DNA of 64,000 bases from Ichthyophonus hoferi (taxonomy: Eukaryota > Opisthokonta > Ichthyosporea > Ichthyophonida > Ichthyophonidae), in the NCBI GenBank assembly GCA_002751075.1, contig NAOQ01000131.1, positions 71,461 to 135,460 of the forward strand, given 5' to 3'. The position numbers were made by a program, and so were the translations under genes. Below the pieces are notes generated by a model. The model was not told the DNA's origin. It saw only the letters and a list, made by a program, of their open reading frames with translations, and ran no database searches. Below, piece by piece: positions 49,630 to 60,605 of this stretch (position 1 is the stretch's first letter; every line of letters begins with the position of its first letter).

Positions 49630-49953
49630 GCCCCAACCTATTGGACAGGCCTATTTAAGATTGTTAAATGCAACCTAGAGCCTCAGCTGTTTGGGTATTT
49701 GGAAGTGGGCCATTAGTCAAAAGATCATGGATATATCTCTGCTTTAATTCAGAAAGGATAGATGGTTTGATGCGCTTGGGGGCAAATGTGAAAATTGCAT
49801 AATAATGTTGTGAGAATAGACTTAAATGCAAATTATGTGATTGCAGGGTAGTTATACTGGGACTATATGGAATAACAACATTAATATAATATAATAAAAT
49901 ATCGCATAATTTAGTATGTACAAATATTATAAATAAATCTATGTATCTCAGTT

Positions 49954-50103
49954 CTATATCACCATACATTCCTTCTGGTATACGTGTACTTCTTCTCCCT
50001 CCCATACAAATATCTTACCCGTAGAACACACACCATTGACAGCAGAATGACTATTAATAGCAAGAATATCATACCAGTTTACTAGCTTCAAATGATTAAT
50101 ATT
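49954..50103 (-). CDS. Candidate terminal exon of an unknown minus-strand gene
   Basis: Reading minus, a TTTTATTTTCAG acceptor precedes an open frame of 49 codons plus stop with coding-like composition: starts NINHLKLVNWYDIL, includes NGVCSTG and FVWEGEEVHVYQ. A GTAAGA donor inside it (at 50018) offers an alternative shorter exon. I do not recognise the family. It may belong with the ORF at 51119-51421, since one splice option joins them in frame, but that link is unproven. Confidence 0.3.
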   Translation of the reverse strand, partial: NINHLKLVNWYDILAINSHSAVNGVCSTGKIFVWEGEEVHVYQKECMVI

Positions 50104-50292
50104 CTGAAAATAAAAATATTTGTTTAAGAATATATCCTATATATATATATTTACATGTTGTTGTTGCTTTTATTTCAATTATTTTCTTGGTTTTCATTTG
50201 GTATTTGTATGTATATTGAAAAAATATGTATTTATATATGCATGCTAGTGTGTATAGTATGATAAAATATGTCTTGTTATATAATATCGTAA

Positions 50293-50436
50293 GGTAAGAA
50301 GAAGCAATGTATACAGTTCACATCAGAATCAAGTGACGAGAACCCATCGAGAAGACTATTTGAAGACTTTGAAATAACTACAAGTCATGAATCAAGTGAG
50401 GCTGAAGAGGATCATCACATCATCACATGTCCATAG
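50293..50436 (+). other. Short acidic coding-like block
   Basis: A 47-codon open block without methionine start, with FTSESSDENPSRRLFEDFEI and then SHESSEAEEDHH, ending in TAG. Such acidic Ser-rich stretches occur in many protein tails and in transposase leaders. No partner exon found. Confidence 0.2.
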
Positions 50437-51118
50437 ATAGTGGAGCAGAATCTACAAACAACAGTGAAAATTCCAATAGTTAGAGATTTTAATTTTATAA
50501 ATGAAAATCCTTTTGTTAAATGAACATTCCCTAGCAATGTGGTTATGAGCTTCAAGTCTAATACTTGGCTTATACGCTAGGACTAATTTAAATAAGTGTC
50601 CGACAGTTACATAGTTTGCAATTATATAGATTATTACACAATTAGCATCCAAATTAATACTAAAATATAACACCAATATGCACTCTATCTATCATTAAAT
50701 AGATTAGTATTCCGTATTTTATACTATGCCATTTAATACCAATATACACCTGATATTTTAGCAATTAATATCGACTTATCTTAATATAGATCCTATTTTT
50801 TTCCCCATAATCCAATAAATATTTTTACATGTGTATTAAGCCAATCATGCATAATTTAATTCAGACATTGTTTTACAAGTTATTCACGAGCAAATAGATG
50901 GAAGACTGGACTCCCAAGTCTAGTACCTCTACAAGAAAAACTACCGCATATAATGTGCACCTTGATATATTAAACAATAGCTATAAAATATTAACAACAT
51001 AAGTAAAACAGAGCGTATGAATAATATATGACAATTCTTTTGTATTTTGAATTTATCTGTATCTGCATTTAGGTATATTATAGGACCCCAGTTAATATCG
51101 CTCGGCTACCAATTTCAT

Positions 51119-51421
51119 TTACATCAAATAATCTAATATATCTGCTGCTATAATGCCATAAAGAGCATTAATTAGAAGAGAGGTATTGATGTTAAATAAT
51201 ACTAGAATGATCTTTGTTTTACCTGCCTTGAGGATGATCTCATCGTGCCATTCTGTATTTATTTTGGCATCTTTGGCAATTACTGCTTCAATGCAAGGAA
51301 AAACTTGACCTCCTTTACCTAGGATATCATACAGAAATTTGCCTGAAATTTTTATTTTTATTTTGGAATTCAATTTGAATAAGCCAGTAGCATTAAAGCA
51401 AGTAATGTCCTTACCTGCAAT
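51119..51421 (-). CDS. Unrecognised ORF head-to-head with KXD1
   Basis: Minus-strand open frame of 100 codons plus stop. It follows a TTTTTGTTAG acceptor-like site at 51422-51423, or it starts at the methionine at 51373 (84 aa). It contains CFNATGLFKLN, KISGKFLYDILGKGGQVFPC, IAKDAKINTEWHDEIILKAG and a hydrophobic tail LLINALYGIIAADILDYLM. Composition is less biased than the spurious frames nearby. Internal GT/AG pairs mean part could be spliced (for instance exon 51342-51223, 120 bases). I cannot assign a family. If a gene, it shares a promoter region of 160-210 bases with KXD1, containing a TATAA pentanucleotide run. Confidence 0.35.
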   Translation of the reverse strand: MAGKDITCFNATGLFKLNSKIKIKISGKFLYDILGKGGQVFPCIEAVIAKDAKINTEWHDEIILKAGKTKIILVLFNINTSLLINALYGIIAADILDYLM

Positions 51422-51490
51422 CTAACAAAAATATTAATCTGTGAGCCTTTAGGTATGTACTATATTATTGCTATTTGTATTTCTGAGCAT

Positions 51491-51546
51491 AACAATATAA
51501 TATAATATAATATAATATAATATAATATAATATATATATATATATT
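51491..51546. repeat. TATAA pentanucleotide run in KXD1 promoter region
   Basis: About ten TATAA units followed by TATATA, ending 35 bases before the KXD1 start codon. It could supply TATA-like sites in both directions. Confidence 0.7.
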
Positions 51547-51580
51547 AGCTGTATATATTTATCCTCCACCCTCTTAAACT

Positions 51581-53901
51581 ATGAGCCAACCATCCCTATC
51601 TCCTGAAGGTGAAAAGCCAGTAGTAAAAACAGAAGAGGATGAGAGAGATAAAACATTGACTGGGGCAGAGACCTTTTGTTCCGAGTTGGTATCGCTTAAT
51701 AGTGTAGAGGAAGTAGAGAAGATTATTGCAGTACAGACACAGATGTAGGTTTACTTGCTTTGTAATATTAACAAAATGATATCTTGTCTCCAATTCTATT
51801 ATTTCTTTCTCTTTTTCTTTATGGGTCAATCCACTATTATTTCTCTCATTCTTCAATTAATTTACCTACTATTTCTCTCTTTTTATACACCTATTCTTTT
51901 CATTCTATCACTAAATCATTCTTTTTTTTCTCGCTATATACCCACACTCATCTATGATTATCATCCTATATTAATTTAAATACACTACAACATAAATATA
52001 CCACAACATAAACCTTTAATTAACCATATATGGGTTTACAGCTATTCCAAATTTGAGAAGTGCAATGAAAAGTTCACAACATTTAATGATCTCTGTGCTG
52101 CTAATTACACCACAACCAATCAAAAGTTTAAACGGCACACGCTATTACTACAAAATACAAAGAGCGATTTGGACGATATCTTCCATAGGATAAGGTAATG
52201 TTCTGTAGGTTAAGATATGTAAAGTGGTGCTTGTATGCTAATGTATAGGGTATTATAGTATATTATAGTGTTATTAATATATAATATATTGGATTGATTG
52301 GTTCTACTATTATACTTAGAAACTTGGGTGGTTGATGTCCCAATGCGTGTTATGTCTTCTTATTGGTCTATACTGTATACAGGTCACTGTGTAGAAGTGA
52401 ACTGTGTGCGATAAAATGAAGCTCGTTCATTCGTAGATTATTTTTGGCTTGTTAAATCAATCATCCATATTTAATAGAGAAAAAGGTATATATATATTGG
52501 TTAGAAATTATGCATAGATGAACATCCACATACTGGACTGTCTACAATGATAATCTACCATCTATATCCTGCTCTAACCTCTCTCCTTTTCTCCTTCTCT
52601 TTCTTCCCTTCCTCTCTCTCCTTCTCTCTCCACCTTACCTCATGCAATATGTTCCTTTAGAGTCCTTAAAACTAAGTTGGCAGCCGCCTATCCCGAGGCT
52701 TATGAACTTGGTAGGTAGTTTATATTATCTTTTAATATATATAGTATAGTATAATTAATATAATTATATAATATAATATACTTATATGTTAGAGCTATAT
52801 GGATATATAACCTAGGGCCTGGGGGGTACCATAGCTATTATTTATAGAGTTAGCATAGTAATTGACATAGGTATAGTATAGTAATTTACATTAAACATTT
52901 CATAACTATTCGTTTGTGTCATATAAAATGTAATATTTTAATAATGGCCAATGGGATGTTTCTTATTTCCCACCTTAACCTACATCTGACTTTATTTTTA
53001 TTGGTTGCTTCTATCATACTCCCTCATGACTATTGGTTATAAATCATTGTTTGCCTTGGTTTTCTAAAGGATGGCCTAACGCGCTACAAATAAAAACCTC
53101 TCTTAACTGATATTTGTAAGAAATGGTTAACATGGCATGCATCAAATGATATGTTCACATCAATACTGACAGTGTGATTAACCAATAAGATACCTGGGTC
53201 TATCGTCATCATTGTATTATGTACAACCTATAGAAGATCACTTTAAGATGATTGTGCTCTCTCCCTGTACTGTATTGGTTTATTATCACGTATAAAAGAA
53301 ATATTTTAGCCTATTGTAAGGTGTCCTGAGTTGATATTATGATAACTGGTAGCAGGCATTTGCTTGCTGTAATCTACAAATAAACATTAATACTATATTT
53401 ATTTTTAATTATCCCAGCATAAAAAGGATATTAAACTTTATCAATTTTCATTTTAATTTTTAGTTCACCTGTATACAACCACATGTTCATTGTCAAAACA
53501 AAAGCCAATTTTGTCTTATCCAGATATTTCATTTTTATTGCTGCCCAAAAAGGAGAATATTATTTTAAATAAATAACTAAGTAGTATCCTATAGTAAGTT
53601 ATTAGTATTCTACTACTACCTTACTTGTATGTGCTGGTGGAGTGGTATCCCATGTCTGTTCCATAGTATATAGTATATATATTCATTTTCTCGCCATTTG
53701 CCCCTACCAACCATCTCCCTCTATCTCCCTCTCCCTCTCCCTTCCTATCTTCCCTTACTAGTGTCCAACCAGATCGAGGCAGATGACAGTTTACACGATA
53801 CAGAGGAAGAGAAGGAACATAAGCATAGCAACCAATCATCACTGGCATCATCTGCTATATTAACCAATGATTTGCCATCATCTACTACTGATACTTATTA
53901 G
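51581..53901 (+). CDS. KXD1: KxDL motif-containing protein 1 (BORC subunit)
   Basis: Complete in 4 exons: 51581-51744, 52042-52194, 52661-52710, 53762-53901. They sum to 507 bases, 168 aa, every phase matching; human KXD1 is 176 aa. KXD1 is a small coiled-coil subunit of BORC on the cytosolic face of lysosomes, which recruits ARL8 and kinesin for lysosome positioning; it also binds BLOC-1. The conserved core spans exons 1-3: EEVEKIIAVQTQIYSKFEKC, then NDLCAANYTTTNQKFKRHT, the KxDL motif as KSDL in LLQNTKSDLDDIFHRIR, and VLKTKLAAAYPEAYE. The N-terminus is acidic and variable, and the C-terminal exon is Ser/Thr- and Glu-rich, as in relatives. Start is the first ATG in the exon, just after a TATAA run. 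An AATAAA at 54015-54020 lies about 115 bases after the stop. Confidence 0.93.
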
Positions 53902-54014
53902 AAAGGTAGCTCTTTGCCCCAATCCCAGAGGTTGATAACCACAAGGACCAATGAATGTCGAATACATCATTAAACATAGTAGGCAGGGTGGTTTAATTGG
54001 GTAGCATGTACATT

Positions 54015-54020
54015 AATAAA
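54015..54020 (+). terminator. AATAAA polyadenylation signal for KXD1
   Basis: Hexamer about 115 bases past the KXD1 stop codon. Use inferred from position. Confidence 0.55.
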
Positions 54021-54835
54021 AGGCTATAGATATAGATATACAGCATATAGCGATAGAAATGCAGAAATTTTTGTTAGATATACAATGTACAAAGATTAAC
54101 CGGTTGAAAGGACTTTATATAATATCATTGGCTATAGCAAACTTTAGTTATGGTCTATGGTAGGATCTCAGAGTTTTGATGTTAGATATCCATTGATGTT
54201 ACAAAGTGTTTGAACCAGTCTTGCGTGGTTTTAAACTAATTGTGGTTGATAGTAAGTTCTAATAAAATCGGGTATAGCCTTATTGAGTTATACAGCGAAT
54301 GGCATCATTTTAAACGTGATTGGGGATTGGTTGGGTCTTTCAGTATAAGCCATACATTAAAAACATACAAATTATGTTAATACTATTTGATTGGATTTTA
54401 TTATTGTTAATACTACTTGATTTTAGTTTACTGTTACATTATTTTACTATTTCCTACTATCACATCCTATCCCATACGATTATATATTATCACATACTAT
54501 TAAAATTTATCCCATACATGCATGTAGATACATATTGAGTATCTATTGGTGTATATACACAATGCATATACAGGTAGAAATGGGTGTACGTTAATATTGT
54601 AATATGCATGCATATATTCATGTTAACTCTATGTTGATTGAACAATAATATATACCCTCTGTCAACGGTAAACCAAGAGTTTCTGTGAAGCAAAAAAGAA
54701 AACTAGGATCTGGTTTTCGTCGGAGAGCGAGGACAACAACACTAGATCCTACTGGAGGAATTAGATTTCAGTTTAGAGGAGCATTTTGAGCACGATTCAG
54801 TATCAGTGGGCTCAAATCAAATAGCAGCTACAAAT

Positions 54836-55440
54836 CTGTTTGCTCGACAATCCCAGCATAAATGGACATACACCAAAATAAATAGACAAATCCAAAAATT
54901 GAGCGACAAATCCAAAAATAATTCGATAAATCCCTACATAAATAGGCAAGATCCCAACGATAAATGGACAATTTGAATAAAAAAATTAAAAATGAAATAG
55001 AATAATAAAAAGGAAATTGAAATAAATTTGTTTCTGCTATTTTCATTAGAGGAATTGTGTTTTTTTTACATGAATTTCTTACATTTTTTTTGAATTGGAA
55101 ATTGTTAATCAAGAGAAAAAAAGAACAGAATGTGGGGGGAAGTGAATTAAGGCTTACATGGAGCATTACATGAATAAAGGATTTTCCAAAAAAAAAAAAA
55201 TTTAAAAAAAATTCTTGTTCAAAAAATTATGTGAAACGTATGTAAAAAATACAATTCCTCTAGTGAAAATAGCTGAAATGTAAATTTCTTTCAATTTACT
55301 CTTTATTATTCTATTTTGTTTTATTTTTATTTTTCCTGTATATTCAAAATGTCCATTTATTAGTGGGATCTATCCATTTATTGTTGGGATCTGTCATTTA
55401 TGTAGGTATTTGTCGAATTATTTTTGGGAACCTGTAAACA
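54836..55440. mobile_element. Foldback MITE with long inverted repeats
   Basis: Inverted repeats of about 230-270 bases: left arm about 54845-55110, right arm about 55205-55436. Matching landmarks are AATAATTCGATAAATCCCTA on the left with the reverse match near 55402-55424, ATAAATGGACA with TGTCCATTTAT, and AGAGGAATTG with CAATTCCTCT. The outer arms contain short subrepeats around AAATGGACA and GATCCCAAC. The centre and right arm (55127-55290) align with the tail of the DDE transposon at 44930-45095, including CCTCTAGTG-AAATAG. It has no coding capacity, so a non-autonomous relative is the best reading. Confidence 0.75.
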
Positions 55441-56058
55441 TGTGTAAATTAGGTAGCTAATGACAATTGGTGCTCACCATGCAGCAATGGTTGCATATAT
55501 AATTTAAGTCGTCAAAAATAGCTTTCATGTGTAAATATTTACATGCAAAATAGCCCTGCCTATATCTGACAGTATATCTATTGTTATTATTTGTTTGTCT
55601 TAATTGACGTATCATGCCTCAGTTTGTTGTGTGTGTGTAGTATATGTATTATATATATAATCCTAATATTTATTCTACATTGGAAACACCAATAACAACA
55701 GCTCCATCTACAGGATAAAATTAGAGTACTACTACTTGCTACCTGGAAGAAAATAGTTGAGCTGTATTGGCTCGATTATGCTAGTGCCTATTTTATAATA
55801 TAATGCTTCTTTTATTGGTTGCAATTAGTTATATCAGGTGTGATATATATGAAATCACAATAGAAGAACAATCTTTACATTTAATTAATTTATAAGCGTA
55901 TCTAACGAGTTATGAAGCCAATGTCTATCCGACTTTAATTTAGGTTAAAATAATTTCTATCAAGTTTCACGGGCGGGCTAAAATATGTTGTATAAAAAAT
56001 AAACATACACATAAACACGTGAGTGAGGATTTAAAGAGTGTTGTTGTGAGTAAGTAGG

Positions 56059-59000
56059 ATGGAAGACGAGATTGAGAATGATATGAATATGGATGAGGAG
56101 GTGTCGTCGGACCAGTCTGACAGTTCGCTGACAAGCTGCCCTGACAAATTGGTGGTTGAAGGCATATCGGTACGACCCTATCAGGCTAGACTGGCAGAGT
56201 AAGTATTATGTTTTTCTATTAGGATATGATAGCTGGTACAACAATATATATTTATATACAAAGACATTTGAACAGCATGAATACAATTTATCTCTACGAC
56301 GCTCATTGCTCTATCTTTTGTTTCCTACTTCAACATTTTAACCACTACACAATTACGTCTATTCATACATATTTTCTATCTATTTTCCTCTCTTATACAT
56401 ACAGAGCTGCGGAACAGGGTAACTGCATTATACAACTTGACACGGGAACAGGAAAGACTAGAATTGCCATTCTACTCATTAAGAAAGTACAAAAGGTTTG
56501 TTTATTTTGGTGTTGTTTAATAAAGTGGGATATATGCGATAATACAAATGTGCGCCGAATTATTTTAAGGAGCATAGCATTTATGGGCATGCATGCCTAT
56601 TCAGATGTTTATGTTCATATATGCCTCAAAGGTATTTTTGATGCTATTTAATGATATGTTTAAGTGTGGATTGAAGATTTGTATCTAGATTGATTAAATA
56701 TAGAAATATATACGTATGTGTAGGTGGAAGGAATGATAATTGTATTAAAAGGAATTTTTTATCAACAAATTGCCAAGACAGTTCAGTATCAGTATTATGC
56801 ATAGTTTTACAAGTTGGTATTATTTAGTCTGCCAACTTGGACATCTATATGTATTATTGCTATTGGTGTCTTGGTATTTTGTTGATATATAATTCCTTTT
56901 AGTAGGTTGTTTATACCTTAAACCTATATAGGTCCATAAAATTATACATACGAGTAAGCCCATATGCATATGGTTGCGGTTAGATTATGTATTATATATA
57001 CAATAGTAATAATAATACCAGCAGCTATAAAAATCATGATATATACAATTATATCTTCTACACTACACATGAATATTTATGTTTGTAATTTCCAAACATG
57101 TCTCATCTCCCCATTTTATTTTATTTTAAATCATTTAATGAGGATTTTGTACATAATTTCTTAAAATGGGTTCTATTGGCCAGACTGCTTTTATTTCGAT
57201 GTATATAATTTTATTATATCAAAAATTTCGAATATTACATTATATATTTTTACAACTTTAAACGCATCAACACTTGATTTAAGCTTAGTGTACCAATAAT
57301 AATCAATTTACTAACACATACCAATTGAATCATCTATCCATCGTATTTTAGTTCCCAAGAGTCTATTAGTTTAGAACATTTAACTATCATATGCCATTTT
57401 ACCACTATTCTTCATATAAATCTCGTTGGATGGACTATATATTTTTAAAACAATGAAAACCCGAACACACGCATTTATATATATCTACATGTATGACCTA
57501 TTTCTCCTTTAAAAGTAATAGGTTAAATACACCAAATAGTATTTTTTCTGTCTTTTTCTTTTTAGGTTTTCACACTTAGTTCATGCGTTTAAGCCTATAT
57601 AATCTCCTCATTTTCTTGTCTACACTCGTATATATATACATATATGCAGTATTAAACTCTCAATACATTGAAGAATAATGATAAAATAATGCATACTACG
57701 GTCAAAAAGCTGCTAATGTGAGTATATATGGCGTGTTCGCTGGCACAGCGCTATGATCTCAGAAAGGATTCCGGTGCAACCACCAAGAAGATTGTCCTTC
57801 TGGCTCCCAGTGTGTTATTGGTACAGCAACACGGAGAAACTCTGTTAAACCGTCTTAATCTTAGTGGTTGGTATTTGATATGGGTGTATTGCCAGTGTTA
57901 GGTGTATGTATATATGGTTATATGTATGCATTTGCGCATAGATTATCAATGATCTCCTGTTCTAGATCTAGGTGCAATATCGTAACTTTCGCTGGCTGCA
58001 TTCTTGGCAGATTTTTAATTTTAAGGTTAATTTTAATTTTGTATTATTTAGCTTTGTGTTTTTATTCATCTATCACAATAGAAGGGTACTATATGCCCTA
58101 TTTTTATATGATTGAGTTATGATAATTGGATGATTAAAACTTAAGCCAATATATACTTTTTCCACTATGATCTATATCAGATTAACCCACAAATTATATT
58201 TGATTGGTAGTTCCTTTAAATGATCAAGATTGGTTTGTTCTAGAACATATTATGTTGACTTGTCCAAGTTATATTTTAACATGCAAAGGTGATTGAATAA
58301 TATAGTATACTAAAATATTGGTAATTAGCAATAGAAAGACATGCATGCACTCTCAAAATAATAGTCAAATTGAAACATAATGTAAACGAAAACAGGTGAA
58401 CGAAGAACTTAATAAGTTGTTGTTTAATTTTAAAATATAATTACGGTAATCAGTAATGACAGGCCAATACCAATCTGTATCCAATGGTAGCGGATATATT
58501 AATTAATATTACTTGTTAACCCAAATCATTGGGCAAGAGTTGGTAGCCCTACAGTATAGCAGCATGGCTAGCTTATTAATAGCCAATTAGATCTAAAAAA
58601 AATGACCCTATAACAACAGTGTTGTAAGAGTAATATGTTTATTTTAGTGCATAATTTATTTTATTTTATACACACGTATATATTGAAGCGAGGTATAATG
58701 GCTGTCGGGGTATGGTAAAACAACTAAATAAACAATAACGAAAGCTGTCTCTTATAGTTGGTGTATATTATGGTGATCTTAACAAGGACTTCACCAGTGC
58801 AAGCTATTGGTATTCACAATGTACTCAGCACCAGGTAGGTAGGATGAGCATTGTGGGTATGTTATCACAACCTACATGCACATTGTTGTATTTTCTGAGT
58901 TGAGGTTGATATGGGTCTGGAGGAGATGTTGGTAGGATGGTAGGATGGTAGGATGGTTGGGGAGCTCATCCTATGTGGATAGATCTATATGATTTAGTAT

Positions 59001-60571
59001 ATATATATACATAGACACATATACATACACACATACATACACCGATAAGCATATATATATATTCCTATCTGAACATAGCCCGTACCTCTGTACCTAACAG
59101 CTATGACCCGACCCGACCCGACCCGTATAATCCATACATACAGGTATTAGTCATGACGAGTCGGGTGTTTCTCAATGCCCTAGACGCTGGCAGTCTAAGG
59201 ATGAACCAGTTTTGTCTGTTTATAATGGATGAATGCCACCATGCCGACAAGGAGCATCCTTATTTCCTAGCTATGCAATATTATATAGCCTGCCCTGAGG
59301 ACCAGCGTCCTCGGGTATGTACTGCACAATACAAAGTAAAAGATGAGAATGGGAGTAGAGATGAGGATGTAGGGGTAGAGGTGGTTAGGTAGATATGTAT
59401 GTATGCATGAGATGGCCTCCCGGTTTTTTACTCTCTTGACTGCTTGCTTATATTTATGTGTTAGTGTTCTTCAGTTCCTAGGACCAGACAGTACAGTACC
59501 GTGATATCATGTAATGTATTCGAGTTAGTTTATCATATACTTCATTGTTAGATATTAACAATCACCTGATTTTAGCTATTTCAGCTATGCAGATGCTTAA
59601 GCCATAACAAAAGCACTTAAATACCATATACACTCCTTTCATGCGGTTTTATTACTGTTATTTTTTTATTATTGTGATTGTTTTTATTATTATTCACGAT
59701 TATTATTATTATTACTATTATTATTATTATTATTATTATTTACCCCCTCTGTCTGCATTATTGTTCTGAATACAATATACATAAATATGTCATTTTAAAT
59801 ATAAATGTTTATATAGATGTGCAGATAAATGGTACCAAGATAATTGGTCACAGTTCCTTATTGATCAATGAGACCTGCGAATTAAAATTCTTTAAAAGCA
59901 TTTATTTATTAGCTGCCATAGTACTTAAAAACTAACAGGCAATCTGTAACAGATATTAGGACTGACAGCATCACCTGTGAAGCGAAAATTGAGAAGCAGT
60001 CTAGATACAGTAGATAGACAAATTAAAATTGTGTGTTCCAAGTGTTACCCTCTCTCTCTCTCTCTCTCTCTCTTTCTATATATATCTCACTATCTCTTTC
60101 ACTCTCGGTGTGTTTTATTTCTGTCAAATTAGCTTATTTAGGTTAGCCCATATGTTCCTACAGCGTCTCCACTCTCGTCGCCTGCTAGTGTAATATTCCC
60201 CTCCTGAGAGAGCCATTATATATGTATTCATGTGAGCGTAGATGGGATCGAAAGGGAAAGAGTTGGAAGGCAAAATAAGACTAAAGATATGATAAAATTA
60301 CAATCGAAAGCGAGATGTATGTAGTTAAACATAGGAACCGCTACTTCGTATCTTACTGTCTTTCCCACCTATTCCCATCCATCCCTATCCCTTAGCTGCA
60401 ACGAGCCTTGTGCAGTACAATGATAACGGCAACCCGGGAGGAGCTAGAACCATATGTTCATAAGCCAAAGCCTTCTAAACTGAAGTATGATCTTCCACCA
60501 ATGTGGGTCTCAGATAAGGATGCGCCTTTGTCCCGCCAGGAACAGGTCTGGAATGCCTATCATAAGGTGAG

Positions 60572-60605
<34 letters not shown>

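Larger units (their letters stand above)
53902..56058. other. Spacer between KXD1 and the Dicer gene
   Basis: Contains the KXD1 3' UTR, a short basic open block (54649-54789, GKPRVSVKQKRKLGSGFRRR then a stop) of unknown origin, a foldback MITE (54836-55440) and about 600 bases of AT-rich DNA with the Dicer promoter. Confidence 0.5.

Noticed and set aside
54649-54789. Basic C-terminal-like block (GKPRVSVKQKRK and on) after KXD1
   Set aside because: Too short, no clear acceptor or partner exon; KXD1 already ends normally upstream. Worth noting but not callable.
57737-57748. Dicer exon 3 start at the AG at 57720-57721 or the ATG at 57728
   Set aside because: Out of phase with exon 2; the acceptor at 57747-57748 keeps frame and leaves a normal helicase alignment.
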